64,000 nucleotides of DNA from Acinetobacter sp. CFCC 10889 (GTDB lineage: Bacteria > Pseudomonadota > Gammaproteobacteria > Pseudomonadales > Moraxellaceae). The stretch lies in the NCBI RefSeq assembly GCF_003268395.1, contig NZ_LQXQ01000015.1, positions 22,467 to 86,466 on the forward strand. Direction: 5' to 3'. Below the pieces are notes generated by a model. That model searched no databases and was not told the DNA's origin. It saw only the letters and a list, made by a program, of their open reading frames with translations. Both the position numbers and the translations under genes were made by a program. Shown here piece by piece: positions 17,550 to 26,814 of this stretch (position 1 is its first letter; each line of letters opens with the position of its first letter).

Positions 17550-18641
17550 TTAACGATTTGGTAGTACGTCTTTTAGTGCTGCATCCATCTCTAAAAGGGC
17601 TTTTTCAGTTGTTTCCCAATCAATACATCCATCAGTCACAGATTTACCATATTCTAAATCACAAAGATTTTCAGGAATATCTTGGCGACCACCTTTCAAA
17701 TGGCTTTCAACCATAATTCCCACGATTGATTTATTACCATCTAAAATTTGTTCTGTAATATTTTTTAGAACAAGTGGCTGTAAGTACGGGTCTTTGTTGG
17801 AGTTGGCATGACTGGTATCAATCATGATTTTGTTACTGACTTTGGCTTTTGCTAAAGCATTTTCAGCTTCAGCAACAGAACCAGCATCATAGTTAGGTTT
17901 GCCATTACCACCACGCAGTACCACATGCGCATATGGATTACCTTTGGTACGAATGATCGACACTTGTCCTTGATCATTCAAACCTAAGAAACTATGACCA
18001 TGTTTTACCGATTGCATCGCATTAGTCGCAACGGTTAAACCACCATCAGTACCATTTTTAAAGCCTACAGGTGAAGATAAGCCTGAAGACATTTCACGGT
18101 GAGTTTGGCTTTCAGTAGTACGTGCGCCAATTGCAGACCACGAAATTAAATCTTGATAATATTGTGGTGAGTTTGGATCGAGTGCTTCAGTGGCGCAAGG
18201 TAAACCTTTTTCATTTAACTCAAGCAAAAGTTTACGACCCAAACGTAGACCTTTTTCGATATTGAATGAATCATTCATATCAGGATCATTAATTAAACCT
18301 TTCCAACCCACAGTAGTACGTGGTTTTTCAAAGTAAACACGCATTACGATATATAGTGTATCTTTAACTTTTTCGCTGAGAACTTTCAGACGATCAGCAT
18401 ATTCATGTGCGGCAACAGTATCGTGAATCGAACAAGGTCCAATCACAACAAAAAGACGTTTGTCATTTCCATCTAAGATATTACGAACAGTTTCACGACC
18501 ATGAAGAACTGTTTGATAGGCTTGGTCATTTAATGGTAGTTCAGTTTTTAATTCTGCAGGTGTAACTAAAGTTTGAATGCTTTGTACATTCACATCATCA
18601 ATATCTGATTGCGTAATAAGATTAGAATTTAGTGTATTCAT
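17550..18641 (-). CDS. aroG: DAHP synthase, class I (second paralogue)
   Basis: This 363-residue enzyme is the second first-step shikimate enzyme in the window. Motifs include GPCSIHDT, EKPRTTVGWKGL, GARTTESQTHREM, GFKNGTDGG, DTSHANSNKDP and MVESHLKGGRQ. Compared with the copy at 9910 it has a longer N terminus and is closer in length to AroG of enteric bacteria. No aromatic leader peptide is seen upstream. I prefer ATG 18641; GTG 18650 is also open, and neither has a clear ribosome binding site. The symbol is by similarity, and feedback specificity is not readable. Confidence 0.9.
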   Translation of the reverse strand: MNTLNSNLITQSDIDDVNVQSIQTLVTPAELKTELPLNDQAYQTVLHGRETVRNILDGNDKRLFVVIGPCSIHDTVAAHEYADRLKVLSEKVKDTLYIVMRVYFEKPRTTVGWKGLINDPDMNDSFNIEKGLRLGRKLLLELNEKGLPCATEALDPNSPQYYQDLISWSAIGARTTESQTHREMSSGLSSPVGFKNGTDGGLTVATNAMQSVKHGHSFLGLNDQGQVSIIRTKGNPYAHVVLRGGNGKPNYDAGSVAEAENALAKAKVSNKIMIDTSHANSNKDPYLQPLVLKNITEQILDGNKSIVGIMVESHLKGGRQDIPENLCDLEYGKSVTDGCIDWETTEKALLEMDAALKDVLPNR

Positions 18642-18784
18642 TGCCGTCACTGGTTAGTAGATCATACAAAACTATTTATAGTAGTTTGAATATAACACGA
18701 TTTCATTGATATTTTGTGAAAAGAAAACATCAATAAAATCTATAGATCACATTAATAAAATTTGTGAATTTAGTCACTTTTTGC

Positions 18785-19669
18785 TTAAAGTATAGAATGT
18801 TGCGAAGATGTTTGGTGCATGACCATCGCCGTTTGTGGTTTTTCCACAGGTTTAGACTTTACAGGATTGACAATAAAGTTCACACCTAAGGCAAATAAAG
18901 TAATCCCTAAAATCTTACGGATCAGTTTTTCAGGCATACGAGAGCTGATCAACGTACCGACAATAATCGCTGGAATAGAACCCAACAATAACCACCCAAG
19001 TAAATGAAAATCAACATTTCCTGAAGTCATGTGTGCAAAACCTGCCACAGCCGTCAATAAAACCGCATGCACTACATCAGAGCCAATAATTCGGATCATC
19101 GGTAAATGGGGGAACATCAAAATCAAAGCCATGATTCCAAAAGCACCTGCACCCACAGAAGACAAGGTCACAAAGACACCCAAAACCACGCCCATAAACA
19201 CCACAAAACCACGTTTGCCATCGATGGAAAAGGTTTCAGTATTTTCATTGGCTGGTTTATTTTCACGGAATTTGGCAAAGAATTTTTCAATCTGTGCACG
19301 GAACATGATGGATAAACCGGTCAGGGTCAGCATAAAGCCAAGCACCATGGTGAGTACAGTTTTATAGTGATTTGAATTGCTTAAATAATTTTCGAGTACC
19401 CAATGCGTTACAAAAGACGCAGGAATGCTGCCGAGTGCAAGCCAAAGCACAATTGGCCATACGATGTTGAGCTTTTTTGCATGTACCATCGAACCACAAA
19501 ACTTGGAAATGGCAGCATAAAGTAAGTCTGTCCCAATCGCGACATGTGGTTCTATTCGAAATAGGCTGATCAAAATCGGGGTCATCAGAGAACCGCCACC
19601 TACACCTGTAATGCCTACACAGAAACCGACCAATACACCGGCTAAAATAAATTCGACTGGACCAACCAT
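18785..19669 (-). CDS. TauE/SafE-family membrane permease
   Basis: This 294-residue membrane protein has about eight hydrophobic helices in two repeated halves. Each half starts with a glycine-rich segment (GVLVGFCVGITGVGGGSLMTPIL, and the later GVFVTLSSVGAGAFGIMAL), the hallmark of the TauE/SafE family. Members are proposed exporters or importers of sulfite, sulfoacetate or other small anions. No sulfur genes are adjacent, so the substrate is open. The C terminus is a hydrophilic tail of about 30 residues. It is divergent from lpxB. Confidence 0.85.
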   Translation of the reverse strand: MVGPVEFILAGVLVGFCVGITGVGGGSLMTPILISLFRIEPHVAIGTDLLYAAISKFCGSMVHAKKLNIVWPIVLWLALGSIPASFVTHWVLENYLSNSNHYKTVLTMVLGFMLTLTGLSIMFRAQIEKFFAKFRENKPANENTETFSIDGKRGFVVFMGVVLGVFVTLSSVGAGAFGIMALILMFPHLPMIRIIGSDVVHAVLLTAVAGFAHMTSGNVDFHLLGWLLLGSIPAIIVGTLISSRMPEKLIRKILGITLFALGVNFIVNPVKSKPVEKPQTAMVMHQTSSQHSIL

Positions 19670-19860
19670 GACTCAATATGCCAAATAGCAAAAAACAGGC
19701 ATATCTTATGACTATTTCATATAAGTAGTTGTCTTGATTGTTGATTAACTTATTCCAAAAAATGATAAAGCTTGAAAAAGTTGTATTGAAAAAATTTTGA
19801 AATGATTCGAACAAACATAAGACATGCTAAGATAATTCTGTCATTTAAGAGGATGTTATT

Positions 19861-21033
19861 TTGCAAAATCGAAAACTTAAAATTGGAATCGTGGTGGGTG
19901 AAGTATCAGGGGATACTTTGGGTGCAAAACTCATCCGTAGTTTTCGTGAGCAAGGCATTGATGCAGAGTTTGAAGGCATCGGTGGTTCGCAAATGATCGC
20001 TGAAGGCTTTCAAAGCAATTATCCGATGGATATTTTATCGGTGATGGGTATTGTTGAAGTCTTAAAAGACATTAAAAAGTTGTTTGCAGTACGGGATGGT
20101 TTGGTCGAAAAATGGGCGAAAAATCCTGTTGATATTTTTATTGGCATTGATGCGCCTGATTTTAATTTACGTTTATCCAAAAGTTTAAAACAGAAAAATT
20201 TGCCAATAAAAACAGTGCAATATGTCAGTCCATCGGTTTGGGCGTGGCGACAAGGGCGAGTACATGGCATTAAGGCAAGTATTGATTTAGTATTGTGTTT
20301 ATTTCCGTTTGAAAAAACCTTTTTTAAAAAATTTGCTGTGCCTGCCGCCTTTGTTGGTCACCCGCTTGCAAGTGAATTGCCATTACAAAACCCAATTTTG
20401 GATGCTAAACAAGAATTGGGCTTGGATCTTAGCCAAAAACATATTGCGCTATTACCGGGTAGTCGTAGCGGTGAGATCGAACGTTTAGGTCCATTGATTT
20501 TGGATGCTGCACAGATTATTTATAAAAAATATCCTGAATATCAGTTCCTGATTCCTGCGATTAATGATGCGCGTAAGCAGCAAATTGAAGATTTATTAAA
20601 AAATTATCCAAAAGCATTCACTGATCAAATTCATTTACTTGAAAATACCGATAAAGAATCGAAAATTGGTCGTCAGGTGATGAATGCTGCCAATATCGTG
20701 GCTTTGGCATCGGGTACGGCAACGCTTGAAGCTTTACTTTTACATCGTCCGATGGTGACTTTTTATAAGTTAAATTGGCTGACCTATATCATTGCCAAGC
20801 TTATGGTCAAAATTCCGTATTATTCTTTGCCGAATATTATCGCAGGTAAAAAAGTGATACAGGAATTGATTCAGTCCGATGCGACCCCTGAAAATTTAGC
20901 CGCTGAAATTGAGAAATTAATGAATCAGGAAACTGCACAGATTCAGGCGATGCAGTTGATTACCATGCATAAGCAATTATTGTCTGATAATAGTGAAGAT
21001 CCTGTGCAAGCGGTTTTGGGGCTTGTGGAATGA
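19861..21033 (+). CDS. lpxB: Lipid-A-disaccharide synthase
   Basis: LpxB, a peripheral inner-membrane glycosyltransferase (GT19), joins UDP-2,3-diacylglucosamine and lipid X to make the lipid A disaccharide. The 390 residues match the family. Motifs include GEVSGDTLGA at the N terminus, GIDAPDFNLRL, YVSPSVWAWRQGR and LLPGSRSGEIERL, and the sugar-nucleotide region with ASGTATLEALL. The start is TTG 19861, with GAGG about nine bases upstream; no in-frame ATG fits. In many genomes lpxB sits with lpxD-fabZ-lpxA, but here it stands alone. Confidence 0.95.
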   Translation: MQNRKLKIGIVVGEVSGDTLGAKLIRSFREQGIDAEFEGIGGSQMIAEGFQSNYPMDILSVMGIVEVLKDIKKLFAVRDGLVEKWAKNPVDIFIGIDAPDFNLRLSKSLKQKNLPIKTVQYVSPSVWAWRQGRVHGIKASIDLVLCLFPFEKTFFKKFAVPAAFVGHPLASELPLQNPILDAKQELGLDLSQKHIALLPGSRSGEIERLGPLILDAAQIIYKKYPEYQFLIPAINDARKQQIEDLLKNYPKAFTDQIHLLENTDKESKIGRQVMNAANIVALASGTATLEALLLHRPMVTFYKLNWLTYIIAKLMVKIPYYSLPNIIAGKKVIQELIQSDATPENLAAEIEKLMNQETAQIQAMQLITMHKQLLSDNSEDPVQAVLGLVE

Positions 21034-21069
21034 TATGCTTTAAAGTCATTGATCAAAAAACCTAAAAGA

Positions 21070-21597
21070 TTAAACTGATTTTTTGGCACCACGTGCATTC
21101 AAAAGTGCCAATAAATCAGAGCCATTGTTGACCCAAAATTTTTCTGAACTCGGAAATATATCTTCGGGATATTCAGTCGCAAAATCGATGAATTCTCCTT
21201 TCCAACCTTCAGGCAGGTAACGTTCCATCGCAACCCCTTCAGAATAAAACCCTGCAACTTCACAAGCATCAAAATTTACAAACATAATGGGAAATAATGC
21301 CTGTACATCCCACCATGATGTTGTATCAGGGAATTTTTGTATGAGTTCTAAGCTCAAAACATCTTTATGGATTTCAAATTCACACATAGATTCAAGGAAA
21401 TAGGTAGCATTTACTTCATTGACCACCTTTAAACCAAATCTATAATGCTGATCAAATTCAGGAACATGGTAGCCTGCATTGATAAATTCATTACGCCATT
21501 GATTGCTATCCAATATCCACAAATCCCTTTCACTTTGAAACCAACGGATTTGATTGTTGAATCTGACAGCGATTACAACGTTTTCTTCAGTGTCCAT
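21070..21597 (-). CDS. Hypothetical cytoplasmic protein
   Basis: I do not recognise this 175-residue acidic protein. It has no signal peptide or membrane helix and is rich in Phe, Trp, Glu and Asp. A central DTTSWWDVQALFPIMFVNFD and a later LPEGWKGEFIDFA are its most distinctive parts. It is convergent with lpxB and upstream of a separate terminator. The reading frame is well behaved, so I take it as a real gene, probably lineage-specific. Confidence 0.6.
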   Translation of the reverse strand: MDTEENVVIAVRFNNQIRWFQSERDLWILDSNQWRNEFINAGYHVPEFDQHYRFGLKVVNEVNATYFLESMCEFEIHKDVLSLELIQKFPDTTSWWDVQALFPIMFVNFDACEVAGFYSEGVAMERYLPEGWKGEFIDFATEYPEDIFPSSEKFWVNNGSDLLALLNARGAKKSV

Positions 21598-21672
21598 ATG
21601 TCATTTAACCTTTAATTCTTTTTGTGCATGATCGTATGTATAACATGTCTAAAAGCCAAGTAAACGATGTAA

Positions 21673-21700
21673 TAAAAAACCGCCTGCATTACAGACGGTT
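21673..21700 (-). terminator. Terminator of the DUF2797 gene
   Basis: On the minus strand ACCGTCTG pairs with CAGGCGGT (one wobble) around the loop TAATG and is followed by TTTTTTA. It lies just after the stop codon of the DUF2797 gene. Confidence 0.8.
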
Positions 21701-21720
21701 ATTTAACAGTATAATCAATA

Positions 21721-22593
21721 TCACTCCGCTCTGACTTTCAACTCATAGCCCGTATATTTACGAATATTAATCACACCTGTATCCATGATCAGATATTGAC
21801 CTTTAATTCCTTGCAACTTACCACGAATAATTGGGGTTTTATCCAAATTATGCGATTTGATCTTTTCAGGATAAAGATCAACAGGATAGACAAATTCACG
21901 TGGGAGTTCATTTTCCAAAATTTCAACATTTTCATTGAAATCCAAACTCATGCTGAATTCATCACGAATTAACTCAATTTGCGGTTCAAACTCAGCCAAT
22001 AATTCATCACGAATGGTAATTAAATCAATTGGATCAGCTTCTCCTTTCAAGAGTTTCCGCCAATCGGTTTTATCTGCGACTTGCGTACCAAACATGACTT
22101 CCATTTGACCTGAAAGACGACGAGAACCCACTTTCATAATCGGTAAAGCTTGAGTTGCACCTTGGTCTAACCAACGGGTTGGCATTTGCCCTAAACGAGT
22201 GATGCCGACTTTTAAAGCACTTGAATTTGCCAAATAGACAATATGTGGTTGAAAACACACTTCTTGCGCAAAACTTTCTTCACGGCATGTGCCTAAATGA
22301 TAATGACAGGTTTCAGGTTTCATAATGCACATATCACAAGACGCTTTGGTCTTCATACATTTAAAACAGTGACCTTGTGAATAAGACTTCGGCGTTTTAG
22401 CGCCACAAGATACACAATAAATATTGCCTGTCGCCTCAATTTCGATTTCTTGACCTAAATTAAACGGAAGATCAACTTCTGAACGATCTAAAATAAATTT
22501 ATATTCAACATTTGCCTTATGTGTTTGTTGATCAGTTACACTAAGGTCTTTCAGACCTGCATGCATTTTATGACAAATGCCTTGTAGTTCCAT
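21721..22593 (-). CDS. DUF2797 zinc-ribbon protein
   Basis: This 290-residue protein matches the DUF2797 family. It has clustered cysteines typical of zinc binding (CVSCGAKT, HCFKCMKTKASCDMC, ETCHYHLGTC) and then VYLANSSALKVGITR, a GIY-YIG-like strand pattern, and QGATQALPIM. The C-terminal part after residue 200 is a beta-rich region. Function is unknown; a nucleic-acid role is possible from the zinc ribbon. It is divergent from the DUF6231-like gene, only 32 bases away, so the two promoters must overlap. Confidence 0.8.
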   Translation of the reverse strand: MELQGICHKMHAGLKDLSVTDQQTHKANVEYKFILDRSEVDLPFNLGQEIEIEATGNIYCVSCGAKTPKSYSQGHCFKCMKTKASCDMCIMKPETCHYHLGTCREESFAQEVCFQPHIVYLANSSALKVGITRLGQMPTRWLDQGATQALPIMKVGSRRLSGQMEVMFGTQVADKTDWRKLLKGEADPIDLITIRDELLAEFEPQIELIRDEFSMSLDFNENVEILENELPREFVYPVDLYPEKIKSHNLDKTPIIRGKLQGIKGQYLIMDTGVINIRKYTGYELKVRAE

Positions 22594-22625
22594 GTTTAAT
22601 TACTCACTCAAAAATAGGTGCAGTT

Positions 22626-23096
22626 ATGGCTGAGCAAAATGTCATCACTTCTATGCTAGACGATTTATCAGCAGAACAGCCAATCCAAACTGCATTGTGT
22701 ATTGGGCAAAATTTAGCGCAATACAATTCGCATCATTCAATTCAATGGCATCATTTTAACGTATCTGAGTTTTTAAATCTGCCTTTTACTCAGCGATATG
22801 ATTTGGGTTTTGTATTACTTGATACAGTTGAAATGGAAAATGTATCCTCACAACAAAAATCACAACTCTTGGTCAAATTGCGTGATTTGATGGCAAAACG
22901 TATTGTTGTGACCTGTAAATTGGAGGATGAACAACTGCTGCGAGCATTAGGATTTACGCAACTGATTGATAAAACGTCGCATGAAAATGACTTTGCACTT
23001 TGGCAATTTAATATTTTGACCTATAAACATGTGCCTGATTGGTTTAATTCCAAGTTTTGGGCAAATCCTGAGAACTGGAATAAATTTCGTTGGTAA
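22626..23096 (+). CDS. DUF6231-like conserved protein
   Basis: A 156-residue protein resembling DUF6231 of Pseudomonas and Acinetobacter. The visible pattern is an N-terminal CIGQNLAQY, a central YDLGFVLLDTVE, the helix LLVKLRDLMAKRIVV and a conserved C terminus PDWFNSKFWANPENWNKFRW. The layout recalls a reduced Rossmann or methyltransferase-like fold, but no SAM motif is clear. It has no signal peptide. Function is unknown. Its start is 32 bases from the divergent DUF2797 gene. Confidence 0.7.
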   Translation: MAEQNVITSMLDDLSAEQPIQTALCIGQNLAQYNSHHSIQWHHFNVSEFLNLPFTQRYDLGFVLLDTVEMENVSSQQKSQLLVKLRDLMAKRIVVTCKLEDEQLLRALGFTQLIDKTSHENDFALWQFNILTYKHVPDWFNSKFWANPENWNKFRW

Positions 23097-23322
23097 GTTT
23101 TTGAAATTGAATCGTCAATATTTGAATGATCCTGACTTTAATGCTGTTATGTCTGCATGAAAACTGCTACAACTAAACGGCAGCATTTAAGATCAAGGCA
23201 GTAGGGTATAAATACCTTGCAAAAACATAACAAATTGTGTTTTGGTGATTGATCGAAAGCACAGTATTCTAAAACCGAATGCAGATTAAAACTGAAATCA
23301 GAACAGTAAAATAGGTAAAATC

Positions 23323-23943
23323 ATGACAAATTTAAGTAACATTGTAGAAATTTTAGCAAAGCAGGCTTTGGGTGGGCAACAATCACAACAAGGTGGCTTA
23401 GGGGGCGGACTTGGTGGTGTATTGGGTTCGGTACTGGGCGGCTTAACAGGCGGTCAGCAACAACAACCACAACAAGGCGGTTTAGGTGGTGTATTGGGTT
23501 CAGTACTGGGCGGATTAACAGGTGGTCAGCAACAACAAGCACCGCAAGCACAACAAAGTGGCTTTAATGCGCAATCATTACTCATCGCCGTTGTACCTTT
23601 GGTTTTGGCATGGATTCAAAAAAATGGTGGACTGCAAGGCGCACTTGATCAACTCAAAGGACAAGGTTTAACAAGCCAAGTGGATGATTGGGTGTCTACA
23701 GGCGAAGGTGCAAATGCAAGTGTGAATGAGCAACAACTGCAAAACTTATTTGATCAAAATGAAATAGAACAAGTTGCACAACAAGCACAAGTGCCAACCA
23801 ATGCTGTTTATGGTGCGATTTCTTCTGTTTTACCTGAAATTATTGATTCACTCACACCACAAGCAGGTCAAACTGATCATGGCGAAGCCAATAATGATAT
23901 TCAAGATGTTTTAAACTTAGTTTCTGGCTTTTTAAAGCGTTAA
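23323..23943 (+). CDS. YidB-like DUF937 protein with Gly/Gln-rich repeats
   Basis: A 206-residue protein of the YidB/DUF937 type. Residues 20-80 are low complexity, rich in Gly and Gln, with two copies of a 24-residue unit containing GGVLGSVLGGLTGG. The C-terminal part (about 85-205) holds the DUF937 features WIQKNGGLQGALDQL, the W-V-STGEGANASV turn and helices ending at LNLVSGFLKR. The family's role is unknown. No signal peptide is visible. The ATG follows a weak purine-rich site. A terminator lies directly after the gene. Confidence 0.75.
   Translation: MTNLSNIVEILAKQALGGQQSQQGGLGGGLGGVLGSVLGGLTGGQQQQPQQGGLGGVLGSVLGGLTGGQQQQAPQAQQSGFNAQSLLIAVVPLVLAWIQKNGGLQGALDQLKGQGLTSQVDDWVSTGEGANASVNEQQLQNLFDQNEIEQVAQQAQVPTNAVYGAISSVLPEIIDSLTPQAGQTDHGEANNDIQDVLNLVSGFLKR
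23413..23556 (+). repeat. 72-bp tandem repeat inside the YidB-like gene
   Basis: Two in-frame copies (23413-23484 and 23485-23556) encode GGVLGSVLGGLTGG followed by Gln-rich spacers. The first part of the unit is nearly identical between copies; the end of the second diverges. Copy number may vary between strains. Confidence 0.75.
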
Positions 23944-23961
23944 GAAAATAGAGTGGAAAGG

Positions 23962-23992
23962 GCATTTATTCAATGAAATAAATGCTTTTTTA
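23962..23992 (+). terminator. Terminator after the YidB-like gene
   Basis: GCATTTATT (23962-23970) pairs with AATAAATGC (23977-23985) around a six-base loop, followed by six T. Confidence 0.85.
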
Positions 23993-24155
23993 AATCAGAT
24001 CAATTAAAAATACGATAAAGCATCTATCAAGATCAAATCATAATGATGAGAATCAAATCCATTAAAATATGCAAAAATGATTTGAAATAAAACAATTATT
24101 CTATTTTGTTCAAACTGTTATATGATCAATTAAATAAAATAATGTAGTGCAAAAT

Positions 24156-24854
24156 ATGAAAAAAATTGTGGTTTTTTCAGGTGCAGGAATGAGCGCAGAA
24201 AGTGGAATCAGTACATTTCGTAATAGTAATGGTTTATGGGAAAATTATGATGTCCGTCAAGTGGCTACACCTGAAGCATGGCAAGCCAATCCTGCTTTAG
24301 TACAAGATTTTTATAATCAAAGGCGTCAAAATATTTTAGATGCTGAGCCAAATGCTGCCCATCATCTCATCGCTGATTTGGAAATGGATTTTGATGTACA
24401 AGTCATCACACAAAATATTGATGACTTACATGAACGAGCGGGCAGCAGTGCAGTACTGCATTTACATGGCAATATTCGTTTAGCAAAAAGCTCTAAACCC
24501 AATGCACAGTATGCAACAGACTTTTTTCCGATAGAAGGATGGGCGCTTGACCTTGAACGGGACAAATGTCCAGAAGGTTACCCTTTACGTCCACATGTGG
24601 TGTGGTTTGGTGAGGCTGTACCTGCTTATGAGGATGCTATTCATGTGTTGCAAGATGCTGATATTTTTATCGTGATTGGCTCTACATTAAGTGTGTATCC
24701 CGTGGCAGGTTTGATCCATGAAATCCCTACACACTGCAAAGCCTATTATATTGACCCCGAAGCAAGTTATGAACGAGTTCCGCAGCAGTATCAGTGTTTG
24801 AAAATGAATGCAACGGAAGGAATGCAGCAATTAGCTGAACAATTACGTGCCTAA
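24156..24854 (+). CDS. cobB: Sir2-family NAD-dependent deacylase
   Basis: A class III sirtuin of about 232 residues. It removes acetyl or succinyl groups from lysines using NAD. Motifs are GAGMSAESGISTFR, TQNIDDLHERAG, the HLHGN catalytic His, RPHVVWFGE and GSTLSVYPVAG. The Tyr-x-x-Arg pair that favours succinyl-lysine is visible in DFYNQRRQ. The usual zinc-binding cysteines between HGN and RPHVV are missing apart from one in DKCPEG. I use ATG 24156; the frame also opens at GTG 24147. It is convergent with a GNAT gene. Confidence 0.9.
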   Translation: MKKIVVFSGAGMSAESGISTFRNSNGLWENYDVRQVATPEAWQANPALVQDFYNQRRQNILDAEPNAAHHLIADLEMDFDVQVITQNIDDLHERAGSSAVLHLHGNIRLAKSSKPNAQYATDFFPIEGWALDLERDKCPEGYPLRPHVVWFGEAVPAYEDAIHVLQDADIFIVIGSTLSVYPVAGLIHEIPTHCKAYYIDPEASYERVPQQYQCLKMNATEGMQQLAEQLRA

Positions 24855-24886
24855 TTTTAATTTGTCAGGATGCTGTGTTGAACCGA

Positions 24887-25372
24887 TTAAAATGTTTTCA
24901 GCATCCAAATTTCACAGGCATGACTATGTCCTGTATTGCCTTTAGGTTTTGCTACATGTTCAAAGCCTAGTTTTTCATAGAGTTTGACTGCTTGTTGTAA
25001 TTGCTGCGTGGTTTCTAAATAACAGGCTTTAAAACCTTGCTGTTGGGTAAAATCAAAAGCATGTTGTAAAATTTGTTGTGCGAAACCTAGACCACGAACT
25101 TCGGGTAGAAAATACATTTTTTGAATTTCTAAAATTGTTGGATCACCGATTAAAGGCGATAAACCACCACCACCAAAAATTTGTCCATATTCATTTGTAA
25201 TGACCCAATATTGGCTGTTAGGTTGTGTATAAACGTTTGAAAGTTCATCTAAAATAGGGTCAGCCACCGCAAAGCCAGATTCTGCTGCTAAGCCAAACTC
25301 TTTGGAAACTTCACGTATAATGTGGGCGATTTGTGCATCATCGTGTGCTTGAATTGGACGTAGTGAATACAT
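24887..25372 (-). CDS. GNAT acetyltransferase
   Basis: This 161-residue protein has the GNAT fold (Acetyltransf_1). The acetyl-CoA loop is LPEVRGLGFAQQIL, which follows the strand ILEIQKMYFL, and the C-terminal CYLETTQQLQQAVKLYEKLGFE motif is typical of the family. The substrate is unknown. It is convergent with the sirtuin gene, so an acetylation pair is tempting but not supported beyond proximity. Confidence 0.85.
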   Translation of the reverse strand: MYSLRPIQAHDDAQIAHIIREVSKEFGLAAESGFAVADPILDELSNVYTQPNSQYWVITNEYGQIFGGGGLSPLIGDPTILEIQKMYFLPEVRGLGFAQQILQHAFDFTQQQGFKACYLETTQQLQQAVKLYEKLGFEHVAKPKGNTGHSHACEIWMLKTF

Positions 25373-25504
25373 AAATTTAAAAATATAAAATCTAACAATA
25401 GGATTTTTATAACAAATAAATATCAGTTTGGGTAAGTTTTTGAGAAGTAAATACTTGGATATTGAATAAATTTGATAGAAATTTTTTTATTATCAATAAT
25501 TAAC

Positions 25505-25532
25505 CAAAAAACCTCCTTTGTACAAAGGAGGT
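25505..25532 (-). terminator. Terminator after the acyl-CoA dehydrogenase pair
   Basis: A perfect 22-bp palindrome (25511-25532; half-site ACCTCCTTTGT) is followed on the minus strand by six T. It closes the two-gene acyl-CoA dehydrogenase unit. Confidence 0.85.
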
Positions 25533-25575
25533 ATGGAAAATGCGAATGTCTAAATTTGTAAGTCTAGAAGCAAAC

Positions 25576-26775
25576 TTATTTTAATTCACTTGATGATTTG
25601 CCGAGTTCACGGCGTGCAATAATCAATTGTTGAATCTGCTGTGTACCCTCAAAAATATCAAGAATTTTAGAATCACGTGCCCATTTTTCTAACAATTCAT
25701 CTTCGTTATAGCCAACACTTGCGGCAAGTTCAACGCATTTCAGCGTGATTTCATTGCCCACACGACCAGCTTTGGCTTTGGCAATAGATGCTTCACGTGA
25801 GTTCGGCTTTTTATTGTCTGCCATCCATGCTGCTTTGAGCATCAGTAAGCGAGCCGCTTCCCATTCTGCTTTTATACGATAGATTTGTGCTGCAATATTA
25901 GATGATTGTAAATAAGGCGTTGTATAATTGGCATCCAGTTGATCTTTAAAAATTTCTTTAATACGTTCTAATGATGCTTTAGCACAACCGACTGCCATTG
26001 CAGCGACGAGTGGTCGGGTATTATCAAAAGTTTCCATCACGCCTGCGAAACCTTTGGCAACATCAATTTCAGCATTACCTAATAAGTTTGCAGCAGGAAC
26101 ACGACAGTCAATAAAACTAATCGCAGCAGTATCAGAGGCTTTGATGCCAAGTTTATGTTCAAGGCGTTCAACTTTCATCCCTGCTGTGCCTTTTGGAACA
26201 ACAAAGGATTTGATCGCAGCACGACCTAATTTTTTATCCAAAGTTGCCCAAACGACCACAGAATCCGCACGTTCGCCTGAAGTAACAAAGATTTTTTCAC
26301 CATTTAAAATATAGTCATCACCATCTTGGGTTGCAGTGGTACGGATCGCAGCAGAGTCAGAACCACAACCCGGTTCAGTGATTGCCATTGCTGCCCACGT
26401 ACCTTTGAAACGCTCAAGTTGTTCATCATTGGCAACTGCTGCAATCGCAGAATTACCTAAACCTTGGCGTGGCATCGATAGTAATAGACCTGTATCGCCA
26501 TAGCACATTTCAATAATGCCAAGAGCTGTCGACATATTGGTGCCATTTTTATTACTTTTGTCTTGGTCACCACGTTTGTTGATGGCAGCGCCTGCATTTA
26601 GACCATCACCACCGTCATTCATCCCATCAAGTAATGAAGCTAACATGTCTAATTCTTTCGGATAAGCATGTTCTGCTTTGTCATATTTACGAGAAAGTGG
26701 ACGTAATACGTTTAATGCGGTTTCATGAGCTTGATCAACCAACATTTTAAATTTTTTAGGATTTTGTAAATTCAT
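25576..26775 (-). CDS. Acyl-CoA dehydrogenase
   Basis: A 399-residue FAD-dependent enzyme that oxidises acyl-CoA to trans-2-enoyl-CoA. Visible are the FAD and substrate loop AITEPGCGSDSAAIRT, the beta-domain motif NGEKIFVTSGERAD, and a C-terminal region with DIFEGTQQIQQLIIARRELG. The Glu of IFEGT is the region where the catalytic base lies in many members. It follows the second dehydrogenase by about 40 bases on the same strand, so the two form one operon. They may act on different chain lengths or as a heteromer. An insert near residue 50 (SLLDGMNDGGDGLNAG) is unusual. Confidence 0.88.
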   Translation of the reverse strand: MNLQNPKKFKMLVDQAHETALNVLRPLSRKYDKAEHAYPKELDMLASLLDGMNDGGDGLNAGAAINKRGDQDKSNKNGTNMSTALGIIEMCYGDTGLLLSMPRQGLGNSAIAAVANDEQLERFKGTWAAMAITEPGCGSDSAAIRTTATQDGDDYILNGEKIFVTSGERADSVVVWATLDKKLGRAAIKSFVVPKGTAGMKVERLEHKLGIKASDTAAISFIDCRVPAANLLGNAEIDVAKGFAGVMETFDNTRPLVAAMAVGCAKASLERIKEIFKDQLDANYTTPYLQSSNIAAQIYRIKAEWEAARLLMLKAAWMADNKKPNSREASIAKAKAGRVGNEITLKCVELAASVGYNEDELLEKWARDSKILDIFEGTQQIQQLIIARRELGKSSSELK

Positions 26776-26814
26776 GATAATTTATTTCCTTGAATTTTAT
26801 ATTTTTATGGTTGA

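Noticed and set aside
19362..19814. 150-codon frame overlapping the TauE/SafE gene
   Set aside because: It reads through the coding strand of the permease in another frame and has Cys/Arg-rich, non-protein-like composition.
23097..23322. Short hairpin GGTAT/ATACC and a 15-codon frame before the YidB-like gene
   Set aside because: Both are too small to separate from chance in AT-rich DNA.
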